From Dasyornis broadbenti (Eukaryota > Chordata > Aves > Passeriformes > Dasyornithidae), in assembly GCA_013397935.1 (NCBI GenBank), contig VZRN01001864.1, positions 279,504 to 343,503 of the forward strand: a stretch of 64,000 nt of DNA, written 5' to 3'. The first letter of the stretch is position 1; the number at the start of each line of letters is the position of its first letter. A program made the translations under genes and the position numbers. Under the pieces are notes generated by a model. It did not search any database. It saw only the letters and a list, made by a program, of their open reading frames with translations, and had not been told where the DNA came from. Positions 49,151 to 58,703 of the stretch are shown here, one piece after another.

Positions 49151-51726
49151 AACCAAACAGATCCATTTATTTTAGAAGGAAAGAGCTACTCAGAAGTCAC
49201 CACTGACTTCCAGCTTCATGTTTTTTACCTGAATTCACTTTCCTGCACAATCAAGATTTTCTGGCCTCTGGTAATACTCCCAGCCCAGCTCTTCCAAGAG
49301 GCTTAACACTGTTTGTGGACCCCCACAGTTGTTCTTTTTTCACTCTGCCATCAGTGAATGTTGTCCTCCAAATCAGCATGGTTTCAGTGGATTTTGGGTA
49401 ACTAAGATAATTTATAAATGAGCGAGAGTCTTATAAAACAGTAGGTAAAGAAAAACAGAAACCAATAGAAATTAATTGAGGTGAGTGAGCTAAGTGCAGT
49501 CCTAGAAAACCAAAGAAAACTATTTAAACTCTGTAATTTAAAAGAGGTTATTCAAGGAGTGTTTTGAATGAATTAATCAATGAACATTAGGAATCTTAAA
49601 TCACAATTAAATTTCATTATTTGTCAGCATTAACCTAAACGAGCTTGTTTTCTTTTTAGCTGCCACACTTGAAATCATTTGGAATCTAATTGGAAACACT
49701 GAAAATAAATTAAATTACAATATTTACAATCACATAGGAGAGTTTTTAAAAATAAGTTTCAAATGAACTTTGCTGACATTTCCTAATGTCCGTGAAGTCA
49801 GTGGCTTGGACTATGGCTGTGGTTGCACATACCATGTGTTTATGTATCTCCAGCCTACCTCTAGAAGCTTTGTCACACCTGAGAGCCTGCTGTTTGATCT
49901 GGGCTTATTTCAGCATCTCACAGGCTTTAGTGATCCGTGTTTAATTTAGTGCTCCCACATCTGTATCCCTGGAAGTGTCTAACTTGTGAGTTTAACCCTA
50001 GTTAAGTCACAAGGATGTGAATCACACAGGGCTGTGACTGAAGAGCAAAACTGACCTTGGTCATGTCCTAGAAGGAGCATCACATGAGAAAGTCTTTTGC
50101 TTGCTGCTTTATCAAGCCACCTCATCTCCTTGGTTTTTTTTGTTTTTTGTTTTTTTTTTTTTTGTAAATGTTGACAAAACTAGAGACAGGAAAGTATTGA
50201 GCAGGAAGACATCATGACATTGGAAAAATGGGAGTAGGCTTTGTTGTTGGCCTCAATCTGCAAAGTTTACAGCCTCCCCTTGCCCAGTTTCACTGGTGGA
50301 GCGACACACCTGGTTTTGGGTAAGAGGGGATTTAAATATAAGCGTCTGTCATAGTTGATTGGGTTGCTAACTTGATGGGATAGTCCTTTTTGAGTTGACA
50401 GTTTATGAATATATAATCCTTTAAGGCACATGCAATAGGGAATGAATTACTTTTGTTCTTTGGGAGGAGGTATTTAGCATTTCTTTAGAATTTTAAGACT
50501 TTCTTCCTGTCTTTTGATTTTCTTTTCTGTCTATTTAATTTCATCAGTTTTTAATATAAGTATATGAATGGAAAATCTGTTTGAAATAGATCAAAATACC
50601 CTCATCTCTCTCTTTTTTTATAAATATGAATAACTGTTGGAAAATTTCAGATCTTAATAGTCACTAATGTCATTGTCCATCTTTGACAAGCTACACAACA
50701 GGGATTTTTTGTGCTCCTAAGTTTATTAGGGAAGCTATTACTTACTTATTAAACGCATCATGAATTCTGCTATGAATAACAGTATGCTAATGTTCAAATA
50801 ACTGCTTATATTAGTAACTAATGATCACCTCTAATAGTCCTGCTATATTTGTATGCAAACCACCTTCCTATTTATATACCAGCTACATTATGAGTCTGTT
50901 ACTTGAAGCTTGCATTTAAATACGACACACTTACAAATAAGCAAATATATTTATGTATCCAGGTGCAAGAAGACACAAGCTCATTTCACTGAGCTGGGCA
51001 GATGGTATTTCACATGGAACTGAGCTCTATCATCTGGTGGGAGCTCATGGTTTGGGAAAGACTGCGTGCTATCATGGGTGAACATCTTGTGTATCAGGCC
51101 TGGTTTGCACCAGGCCATTTGAAGAGTGTCAATGGGCTTAGTTTTCATTTCATTTTCTACAAAGAAAAAAGCTGCAATGTGAATTCCTGGTAGCAAAGTG
51201 TCTGGAGGTTCCCTCTGCCATCAGCACTGCCTCACAGTGAGGAAAGCAGGATTCACATCTTGTGAGAGCCATCCATACCAGGGTACCACTTTTGCTGCTG
51301 GTGCCAGCTGTGGAGATGCTGATTAATGGATAATGAGCAGATGATGATGAGGAGCCAGAGGCATCAAACTACTGCAGGGGTGCTGTGGAGGAACAAGGCT
51401 CAGAGAGTAACGGAGAAGGACAATTATCCATGTTTTCCTTACTGTCACATTAAAGCTTTTGAATATCTTGAATCCCTTTAAATAACATTGATACAGCTTT
51501 TCAAGAAATTTTACAACTGTTATCCTTGTGAATTTCATGAAGAGAGATACAGGTGAGAGAAGGAAGCTCAGTCAGTTCTGTGGTCTTGGAAACCAAATTC
51601 TATACATTATCTGTCTATAAGATCATGGGGAAAATAGTTTACTAACATTCCTTAACAAAAATGTGGTTTTTTTTTTTTTTTCCTTTTCTCTCTCGTGAAG
51701 AAACAGACACTGCCTTTGATTTTATG
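49151..51726. other. Gene-free stretch with a possible conserved block
   Basis: No gene. The 49560-49790 block is AT-rich and free of simple repeats (TTGGAATCTAATTGGAAACA) and is a candidate conserved non-coding element. T-rich runs occur at 50133-50164 and 51667-51681. Confidence 0.6.
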
Positions 51727-51732
51727 TTAAAT

Positions 51733-52319
51733 TGCCGTATTCTAGATTTGGCTGGGGTAGAGTTAATTTTCTCCTTAGTTCCTGGTACAGTGCTGTGTTT
51801 TGGATCTGGTCTGAGAATAACGATAGCACAGTGATTTTTATTTGCTGCTTAACAGTGCTCACTCCAGTCAAGGACTTTTCAATATCCAATGCTCTGCCCG
51901 TGAACAAGTACACATAAAGCCAAGGGTCAGCATGGCCAGGAGAGCTGGACAAAGGGATATTCCATGTCACAGAACTCATGCCCAGTATATAAACTGGGGG
52001 AAGTTGGCCAGGAGGGGCTGATCACTGCTTGGGGGCTGATCTGCTCATTGGTCAGTGAGTGGTGAGCAATTTTCTTGTTTGTCACTTGTTTCTTTTGGGT
52101 TTTATTCCTCTCTTGCTCTCTCCCTTTTTTTCTTCTTATTTTTCTTTTTTTGTTTTGTGTTGCCTTTTTTTTACTTTCTGCCAAGCAATAAACTGTACAT
52201 ATCTCAATCCATGAGTTTTACCTTTTTCTGATTCTCCTCCACATCCCACTGGGGACACAGGCAAGTTAGCAGCTGTAGTGCTTAGTTGGCTAGGGTTAAA
52301 TGACAACCCCAACAACTCA
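51733..52319 (+). mobile_element. Solo LTR of an avian endogenous retrovirus
   Basis: The 587-bp unit starts TG and ends CA and is flanked by a perfect 6-bp target-site duplication, TTAAAT (51727-51732 and 52320-52325). Inside, in order: TTGGCTGGGGTAGAGTTAAT near the 5' end, a TATA box in AGTATATAAACTGG (about 51984-51997), a T-rich stretch, the poly(A) signal AATAAA (about 52188), and CATCCCACTGGGG near the 3' end. This gives a U3-R-U5 layout on the plus strand. No gag, pol or env sequence lies beside it, so it is a solo LTR left by LTR-LTR recombination. A 6-bp duplication is typical of class II (ERVK-like) avian elements. I recall similar LTRs from passerine repeat libraries but will not assign a family name. 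Confidence 0.9.
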
Positions 52320-52325
52320 TTAAAT

Positions 52326-53548
52326 TGAACATTTAATAAAATCATAATGATTCCTTTAAACCTAGTACTGCATATTTATAATTCCTTAACCATCACATAT
52401 GTATAAATATATGTGTATACTTCTTCAGTTTTAGGAAAGGGCCGTGTAACTTTGTCCCAGCCTACAAATAAATCATTGTAATTGTGTTAAGATGCATTGT
52501 CACATCAAGACAGAGGGTTAGGCTTCCCAACAAAGCTGCTGCTTTTTGACTTTACCATTTTGAATCATTCAGTTTTGACTTTCAGGTTACACTAAAATAC
52601 ATCTTTGATATGCTAGACAGAATGAGCTGCTTAAATCTCTCACTCCAAGGCATTTCTCTAAACTCTCTAATATTTTTTTGCCGGCTCTTCACTGCATCCT
52701 TGACAATTTTTCAGTATCTTTTCAAATGTGTTCTGATATCAGTCTCACCAGTACTATAAACAGAGGTAAAAATCATCTCCCTGTCGTACTGATTTTGCAT
52801 GCTGCCAAATTCCCTGCACCCACCTGTTGCTTCCTATTTTTGTTACCAATATTAAAGAGTGGCTTCATGGGTACCTCAATAAACCCGAAGGAAAGTGATT
52901 TTTCCACCCCGAAATGGGAACTAGCGCAAAGCCGGAATTCACTCCTCAGTTTTCCACCAGACCCATAGAAACTACAACTCAAAGTGATAAGTTTCAAAGT
53001 GCAGTGCTTTGGGCCCAATTCCAGCACCCCTGGAAATGCTCCAGGATCTTCCTCCACCCTCCACTGCCACTTCAGAGAGGTACTGCTGTTCCATAGCTCT
53101 TGTGTGGATGACTCCACATGGATGTCCCAGTGCTTCTCAAATGCTATTACCCTTCTTTAGTAACTGCACTCAGACTTTGGATTCCCTTTTCACTCAGGGA
53201 ACAGACAGAAGGATCTCTGAGGCTGGTTTACCCTCCCCTGCTATTATTTACTTTGTGCTTGCCATCTGGTAGGCTCACCTGCTACTTCTCAATTCTAGCC
53301 TTACAAAGAATAATGAAATCTTTCTCTGCTTACCTTTGCCATGTCATCATCCCTGATTTTAAGACCAGTAGCATATATCCCCTCTTTTTTCTTTTTCCTT
53401 GGGCTGAGTCCCAGTATTCTTTGCTGTTCTTTAGTACGAGCTTTTTCATAAATTCAATCATCCTTGTCATCCTTGAGCATTCCTTGCCATCAAACTAATA
53501 ATCTGCCTGAAATCTAAACATAACAGGAAATTTCAGAGGCCTCTAAGG
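52326..53548. other. Gene-free stretch with a weak L2-like patch
   Basis: No gene. At 53106-53142 the plus strand reads GACTCCACATGGATGTCCCA, then GTGCTTCTCAAA. This resembles a conserved L2 LINE segment (STWMS) but over only about 37 bp. The T/C-rich open frame 53118-53498 (126 codons) shows no domain and is probably chance. Confidence 0.55.
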
Positions 53549-53567
53549 AAAAAAAAAAAAACAACAA

Positions 53568-53600
<33 letters not shown>

Positions 53601-53622
53601 AACAAAAAAAACAACCACAAAA
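53549..53622. repeat. Poly(A)-rich tract with ACC/AAC interruptions
   Basis: A-rich run of about 74 bases broken by AAC units. An ambiguous base follows at 53633. This is a sequencing-difficult site and the length should not be trusted. Confidence 0.9.
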
Positions 53623-56184
53623 CATTGGGCATNCAGGAGTACTTCTCACTTTTTGAACAGAAGACTCTTCTTCCTCCCTTGAAATACATGAGTCCTTCTC
53701 TTGGCTTCAGTCTATGAGCTCAGTACATAGAGGTGTACAGTTGGGTCCTGGAGTGAAAAGCTGCGCTTGAAAAGTGTAAAGAAAGCAAAAATTTGAGAAT
53801 TTCCCATTATGGGTTTAATCCGGATCCTTAGACATCAATGATAGCGTTTCTTTTTACATCAGGGTTTGTTGGACGAGGCCCAGACTGTCTGTAAAAATGC
53901 TGAGCATATCTTTTATTGAGCATTTTCTTATTTAATGTGCCATTTTCTGATGTATATTTGATAAACAAATTTGTCACCAGAAGCATTCTTGTTACCAGTG
54001 ACATTTAAACACAAATGCAGATTTATATATGAGTAACTGTGTTTTGAGTGTAACTGTGTGCATAAGTCAGCATTTTGCAAATGTTACAAAAATGTACAAG
54101 CCCAAGCAGAAAAAACTACTTGCCCCTCTTCTGCTACATTTGATATAATGAAAGGTAATTACCTTCTATTCACACATTAAAAGAAAGCATTCATCTTGGA
54201 TAAGACCATGATTGAAAGTCTGTTGAACTTAATGGAAGCCTTTCAGTGTTTTTTGGTGAAAGGTGTCTCAGGCTTTCAGGGGGAAAGGAAGATTTTGCAG
54301 CACTGCTAAGAGATCTTTTGGGATTAGAAACGAGGGATTGTAATCAGAGTGTTCGGTGCTGTAGAAATGTCTCCTCTTCTGAAAGACTTGCCTCTGGCAC
54401 TTATCCTCTTGTCACACTAAGGTAAAGAAAATGCTGTTGACTCATATCTACCAGAGGTGAGAATCCAATCTCACATATGTCCTTGCCATATAAGAACATT
54501 TAGAAAAGAAATACATGTCCTTAAAATTATATCAATTCACCTTACATGACTAAGAAAGAGACCATTTCTAAAGGATATTGATTAAAATGGAAATACATTC
54601 AAATAAATGGATTCTTAGCTTGAAATAACCTTTGCAGTAAGTGAATGGTCTATTTTGAAAGTATGATGGGTGTTCTGAGGGGCACTACTGTATCTTAATT
54701 TTATTTCATTGCTATCAAGAGTTTTCTCTGTTTATGAAAATGCTATGCAAAGTGAGATCTATGGATTTCAGAATGAGGAGGAGCAGGAAATTTTGTCTTA
54801 AAAAGATATTTGCCTTTCTATTTCTTATTATTCTTTAGTAGCATGAAAGACCAGAGCCAGAGATTCTAGCAAAGATGAGTTTTCCTAGACACCATATCAA
54901 ACACAAAATAAAACCCAGTGCCTTTCCATGAAAGCTCCTATTTTAAAGGAGTTAGACAAAGAATAGGACCAAGGATGTAGTAAAATTTGTTTTGTAGTGA
55001 GGGATGACAAGAGACCTTAATCTGAACAAATACAGAAAGTGAATTAAAGATCTTTATTTGGTAAATCTCTGCTCTACTCTCAAAGAACTGATTTTACAGT
55101 AAACAATTTGATAAACAGAGAAAAATCTAAAAAAGAAGTGCCTGAAGATTTGGGTCTTCTGTGACTTGGGGAAAAGCACTTTGAAAGGCTGATCATTGTG
55201 CCGTGGTCATCTGTGTCAATCTCTTTTACATCCCAAAGCTGGGATTTGCTGTTGAGGCTGAGCTGGTGTGTGGGTGCAATACAAAGATCACAGGTCAGAG
55301 AGGACAAAGCCTGAGGCTGTTGCGTAGCAGTTGTGGCTTTTGGGTGGTGAGTCTCAAGTGTCTTCTATCAAGTTTGCAAAGTTCTTCGCTGAGGAAAACA
55401 GAGGTGCCTGCAGGTTCTTGGGCACTGAGCTGTTGGAAAGATCCTCGTGCATCAGTGACAGAGACAGGGACCTAGATTCTTCAGAAACTCCCTGGTAATT
55501 TGTTCATCCTTTTCCTGGATCAGGCCTCACTTTGCTGCAAGAGTCTATACACGGGCTATGAAATTAACTCACACCTACCATCAGCTCTTTGTTAAAAATA
55601 AAGCATACAGAAGAGTGAAGTAGTACTTGAAACCAATTTTGAAAAATAATATATAAATCCTCTGCTTCTTCCTCAATTTCATGAAATGTCTGCACGTAAG
55701 AAAGGCTGAGGAGCTAAACATGAGTATTTTGCAACCTCCAAAATGCCAAAATTGTTATGAACTTTAGGCATAGTCCAGGAAGTGTGGAATTTAAAATACT
55801 TTCTGATAGATTCCAGATACATAGGATGTGTGAAGGTATCGTGAATTTCTGCTTCTGATTAAATCAGGAGAATCCCCAAAGACTTTACACACTATCTGTT
55901 AAAATGCAGATATCGTAACAGTAGAGAACACAAGTGTGTTTTTTTTTTTTTGCCACAACATTGCAAACTACAGAATTTAGAAAAATTGAGGCTCTCACCA
56001 GTGAGTTTGCCAGGAAGAGAGTTTGCTGATGACAATACTAGAGGCTGCACTGAAACTGTTTCTAAAGGTCTAAATACTCCTGGTCCATCCTGTTGTGCTG
56101 TTGCCCTGGGAAACTTCCCAAGCGAAAATACACGATATTCTAGTTTTAACCAGTCATGTCATCCTTTCATTCCCGCGGGTAGCA
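53623..56184. other. Gene-free stretch, no clear feature
   Basis: Unique AT-rich sequence. Near 56009-56035 the plus strand reads GAGTTTGCTGATGACAATAC. This encodes EFADDN and recalls the FADD motif of the LINE reverse transcriptase; it sits just upstream of a plus-strand CR1 tail, but the similarity is too short to call. Open frames do not exceed 90 codons. Confidence 0.6.
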
Positions 56185-56255
56185 CAGTGTTTGGAATGAC
56201 ATGATTTTGAGGGCCCCTTCCATCCCAAACCGTTCCATGATTCTATGATTCTATG
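56185..56255 (+). mobile_element. CR1 LINE 3' terminus
   Basis: The plus strand contains GGCCCCTTCCATCCCAAACC, then GTTCCATGATTCTATG and a second ATTCTATG octamer ending at 56255. This is a well-kept CR1 3' end with its octamer repeats. It abuts oppositely oriented CR1 ORF2 sequence starting near 56262, which marks a rearranged or nested CR1 locus. Confidence 0.92.
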
Positions 56256-56261
56256 TCAGGG

Positions 56262-56810
56262 CTGTCTTCAGGTGTGTAGCTCTAACTGGTTCCTTTGCAG
56301 GTCAACCCCCATCTCATCTCTGTGCTGGCTGTTGTGGAGCAGAAGGTCAGACCCTCCCAGCCAGGGAGTGATAGTGTCCAATATAACATGGAGATTCTTC
56401 TTGGCCCTCCTTTTGTTGCTGATGTATTTATAAAATCATTTTTGCTGTCTTTTACAGCAGTAGACATTAAATTCTAGCTGGGCATTGGCCATTCTAATTT
56501 TCTCCCTTCACAGCCTCACAACATCCTTGTCATCCTCCTGAGTTGCCTGCCTCTTCTTCCAGTGGGTCTAAACTTTCCTGGTTTTTTCCTGACCTCCAGC
56601 CAAAGCTCTATTCAGCCAATCTCCTTCCTGCCTGTTTATTTTTTTGGCACGTTGGGGTGGCCTGCTTCTCTGCCTTTAGGATTTCCTTCTTGAAGATTAT
56701 CCAGGCTTCCTAGACACCTTTGCCCATCAGGACTGCCTCCCAAAGAACTCCCTCAACCAGATTCCCAAACTGACCACGCTCAGTCCTCCAGGAGTCTAAG
56801 GGGCAGTTCT
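56262..56810 (-). mobile_element. CR1 LINE ORF2 fragment (endonuclease to RT linker), inverted
   Basis: Translating the minus strand leftwards from about 56810 gives, in shifting frames, LMGKGV, EAWIIFKKEILKAEKQA, HWKKRQATQEDDKDVVRL, REKIRMANAQLEFN and FYKYISNKRRAKKNLH. This is the CR1 ORF2 linker between endonuclease and reverse transcriptase, in the right order. Stop codons and frameshifts break it. The part left of about 56380 is less certain. It is a dead copy, and its first 68 bp (56743-56810) are repeated in inverted orientation at 56872-56939. Confidence 0.9.
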
Positions 56811-56939
56811 CATCAGTGACCATGAAATGAAAGAGTTTTCCATTCTCAGAGAAATAAAGAGAGAGGTCAGCAGAACTGCCCCTTGGAATTCTGGAGGACT
56901 GAGTGTGCTCAGTTTAGGAACCTGGTTGAGGGAGTTCTT
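56743..56939. repeat. 68-bp inverted repeat inside CR1
   Basis: The left arm is 56743-56810, the spacer 56811-56871 and the right arm 56872-56939. By direct comparison the right arm's reverse complement differs from the left arm at 7 of 68 positions (about 90 percent identity). Both arms come from the same CR1 ORF2 region, so the structure is an inverted duplication of retrotransposon sequence, not an independent palindrome. Confidence 0.92.
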
Positions 56940-56945
56940 GCTGGC
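56815..56945 (+). mobile_element. CR1 LINE ORF2 fragment (end of endonuclease), plus strand
   Basis: The plus strand from 56815 is open and encodes SDHEMKEFSILREIKREVSR followed by TAPWNSGGLSVLSLGTWLRE. SDHEM marks the final catalytic motif of the CR1 APE-type endonuclease. The piece faces the minus-strand ORF2 fragment next to it, and the two overlap by 68 bp of the same CR1 sequence. The geometry fits 5' inversion during insertion (twin priming). Confidence 0.9.
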
Positions 56946-58555
56946 ACTGGAGCTTGGCAACTGCTGAGGCCTATATGTATAAACATATAAACATATATAT
57001 CAGGAATATATGCATCTATCAGGAATATATCCTCACATTTCTAATTGTGTGCTTTCAAAGTCTTGCTAACATTTTGTCTAGGGCAGGAAAGATAGGTGCT
57101 GCACTTTTAGCAGATGGGTTCCCTGGAAATGAAAATATTAAAATAATGTTTCATAAGAGACAGGAAGATTCTGAGAAGCACCCTTGTTAAATTTATGAAA
57201 TCTCCCATATGAATCCCATATGAATAAAGTGGCTTGTGGGCAGACAGATATTAATCATCACACAAGCTTTTGAAATAAATGCACTTTTTGATTGAAGGTG
57301 CTCAAAGTTGTTCTCTGCACTTCTTTGCAGAAGGCAAGGGAAAATAATGTACACACACTTAAAAAAAAAAAAAGAAAAGAAAAGGAAAATAGGTGCTTGG
57401 ACAGATCTCCTAGGGATATATATGTGGGATTTTTCCCATCTGAAACCACAATTTTTACAAGGTACATACTTTAATATTTTTACTTATAATTCAACTCCTC
57501 AGGCTCTCTGCTTTTCTCTGAATTGGCTCTACTTTTCCAAAATCTTTTTGACAGTCCTTGTCCAAGAGCAAACCTACAGTCTCAGTTGTGGCTGCCCTCC
57601 TGACTTGTATATATACTTACAGAAGACACAAATACATACTTCTTCCTGACATCATTTTTGTGTAACAATTGCTGTCTTAGTCATGGTAAAGTTTTGAATC
57701 ACGAAGTCTCACAACTAGCAACATAAGCTTTTGCACCTTTTACCAAACTGTGGTTCAGTACCACAATGTTCAGCTCCACAGCAGTTGAAAAAGGTGCTGA
57801 GTGAAGTCCACAACATTGCAGCAACAAAGAGGCACCTTGATTGCACAACAGCTTAGGAGTTAACATATTTGGTCCTTTTGGAAGCAGTGCCCAGGTTCCT
57901 CAAGGAGGAAAGTGCTCTGTGAGAGTACCCTTGGTTTGGTCTTTCCAAGTCTGGTTGGAAGGAGTGTTTTGGAGAACAGGACAGAGGAATGTCGAAAGGA
58001 AGATGCTCAGGCTCACTGAAGGTTGTTTGCTTTCTGATATGGCAATGTTCAGAATTTTATGAATTTTTCGTACAAAATGCAAAAAAAGCTGAATTGTAAT
58101 TTCCTTTCCAGAGCATTTGTCTGTAGTTGGTAAAGTTCTTTTCTCAGAGTTGTGGGTTCAAGCCAACTGGGTAAAGAAAAAAATCACTGAATGTTGTCCC
58201 TCTCTTCTCCGGTGAGTGTTGTAGTCGTCATTCTGGGAGATACACACGCAGTGGTGTTTTGTTCATGCTTCCGTCAGTCATGCTTGTGCCTCCAGCTCTG
58301 TCCCTATGGGCACAGTGGAAACTGAGGTGTATAAAATTAGAGAGAATATGGGCCTTTTGAGAGCAGCTTGTTTGATTGAGGGCCCAAAAGCTGTACCCTT
58401 GGAGGTCTGACGACCAGCCAGTGCCTCAAAGATCATGAAAGAAGTCACAGGGATCCAAAATCACAGGCTTCAGCTCCTAAAGATATACCTCAAATCCCAA
58501 ACTGTGTGGCTCAGAGCTGTAAAATATTAATATATTCTGTGGCTTGTGAAAAGGA
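56946..58555. other. Gene-free stretch with short repeats
   Basis: A 19-bp tandem pair with core ATCAGGAATATAT lies at 56999-57032. An A-rich run is at 57361-57390. At 58113-58165 there is a weak tRNA-like arrangement (CTGTAGTTGGTAA, then GGGTTCAAGCC 20 bp on), but the arms do not fold properly. No gene found. Confidence 0.6.
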
Positions 58556-58703
58556 TAGAATCATAGAATCGTTAGGGATGAAAAAGACCTCCAGGGTCAC
58601 CAAGTCCAAACATCGCCATGCCCACAAAGCCATACCATGAAGTGCCATGCCTACTTGTTTTTTGAACACTTCCACGGATGGTGACTCCACCAATTCCCTG
58701 GGG
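58556..58703 (-). mobile_element. CR1 LINE 3'-end fragment
   Basis: The plus strand begins GAATCATAGAATCGTTAGGG and then ATGAAAAAGACC, the reverse complement of a CR1 3' end. It continues through CACCAAGTCCAAACATCGCC and GGTGACTCCACCAATTCCC. On the minus strand the frame 58511-58693 starts MVESPSVEVFKKQ, the ORF2 C-terminal segment. It is 5'-truncated and inactive. Confidence 0.95.

Noticed and set aside
56009..56035. EFADDN, similar to the reverse-transcriptase FADD motif, just upstream of a CR1 tail
   Set aside because: Only about seven residues resemble the family. The distance to the CR1 tail would need a large deletion. Not called as a feature.
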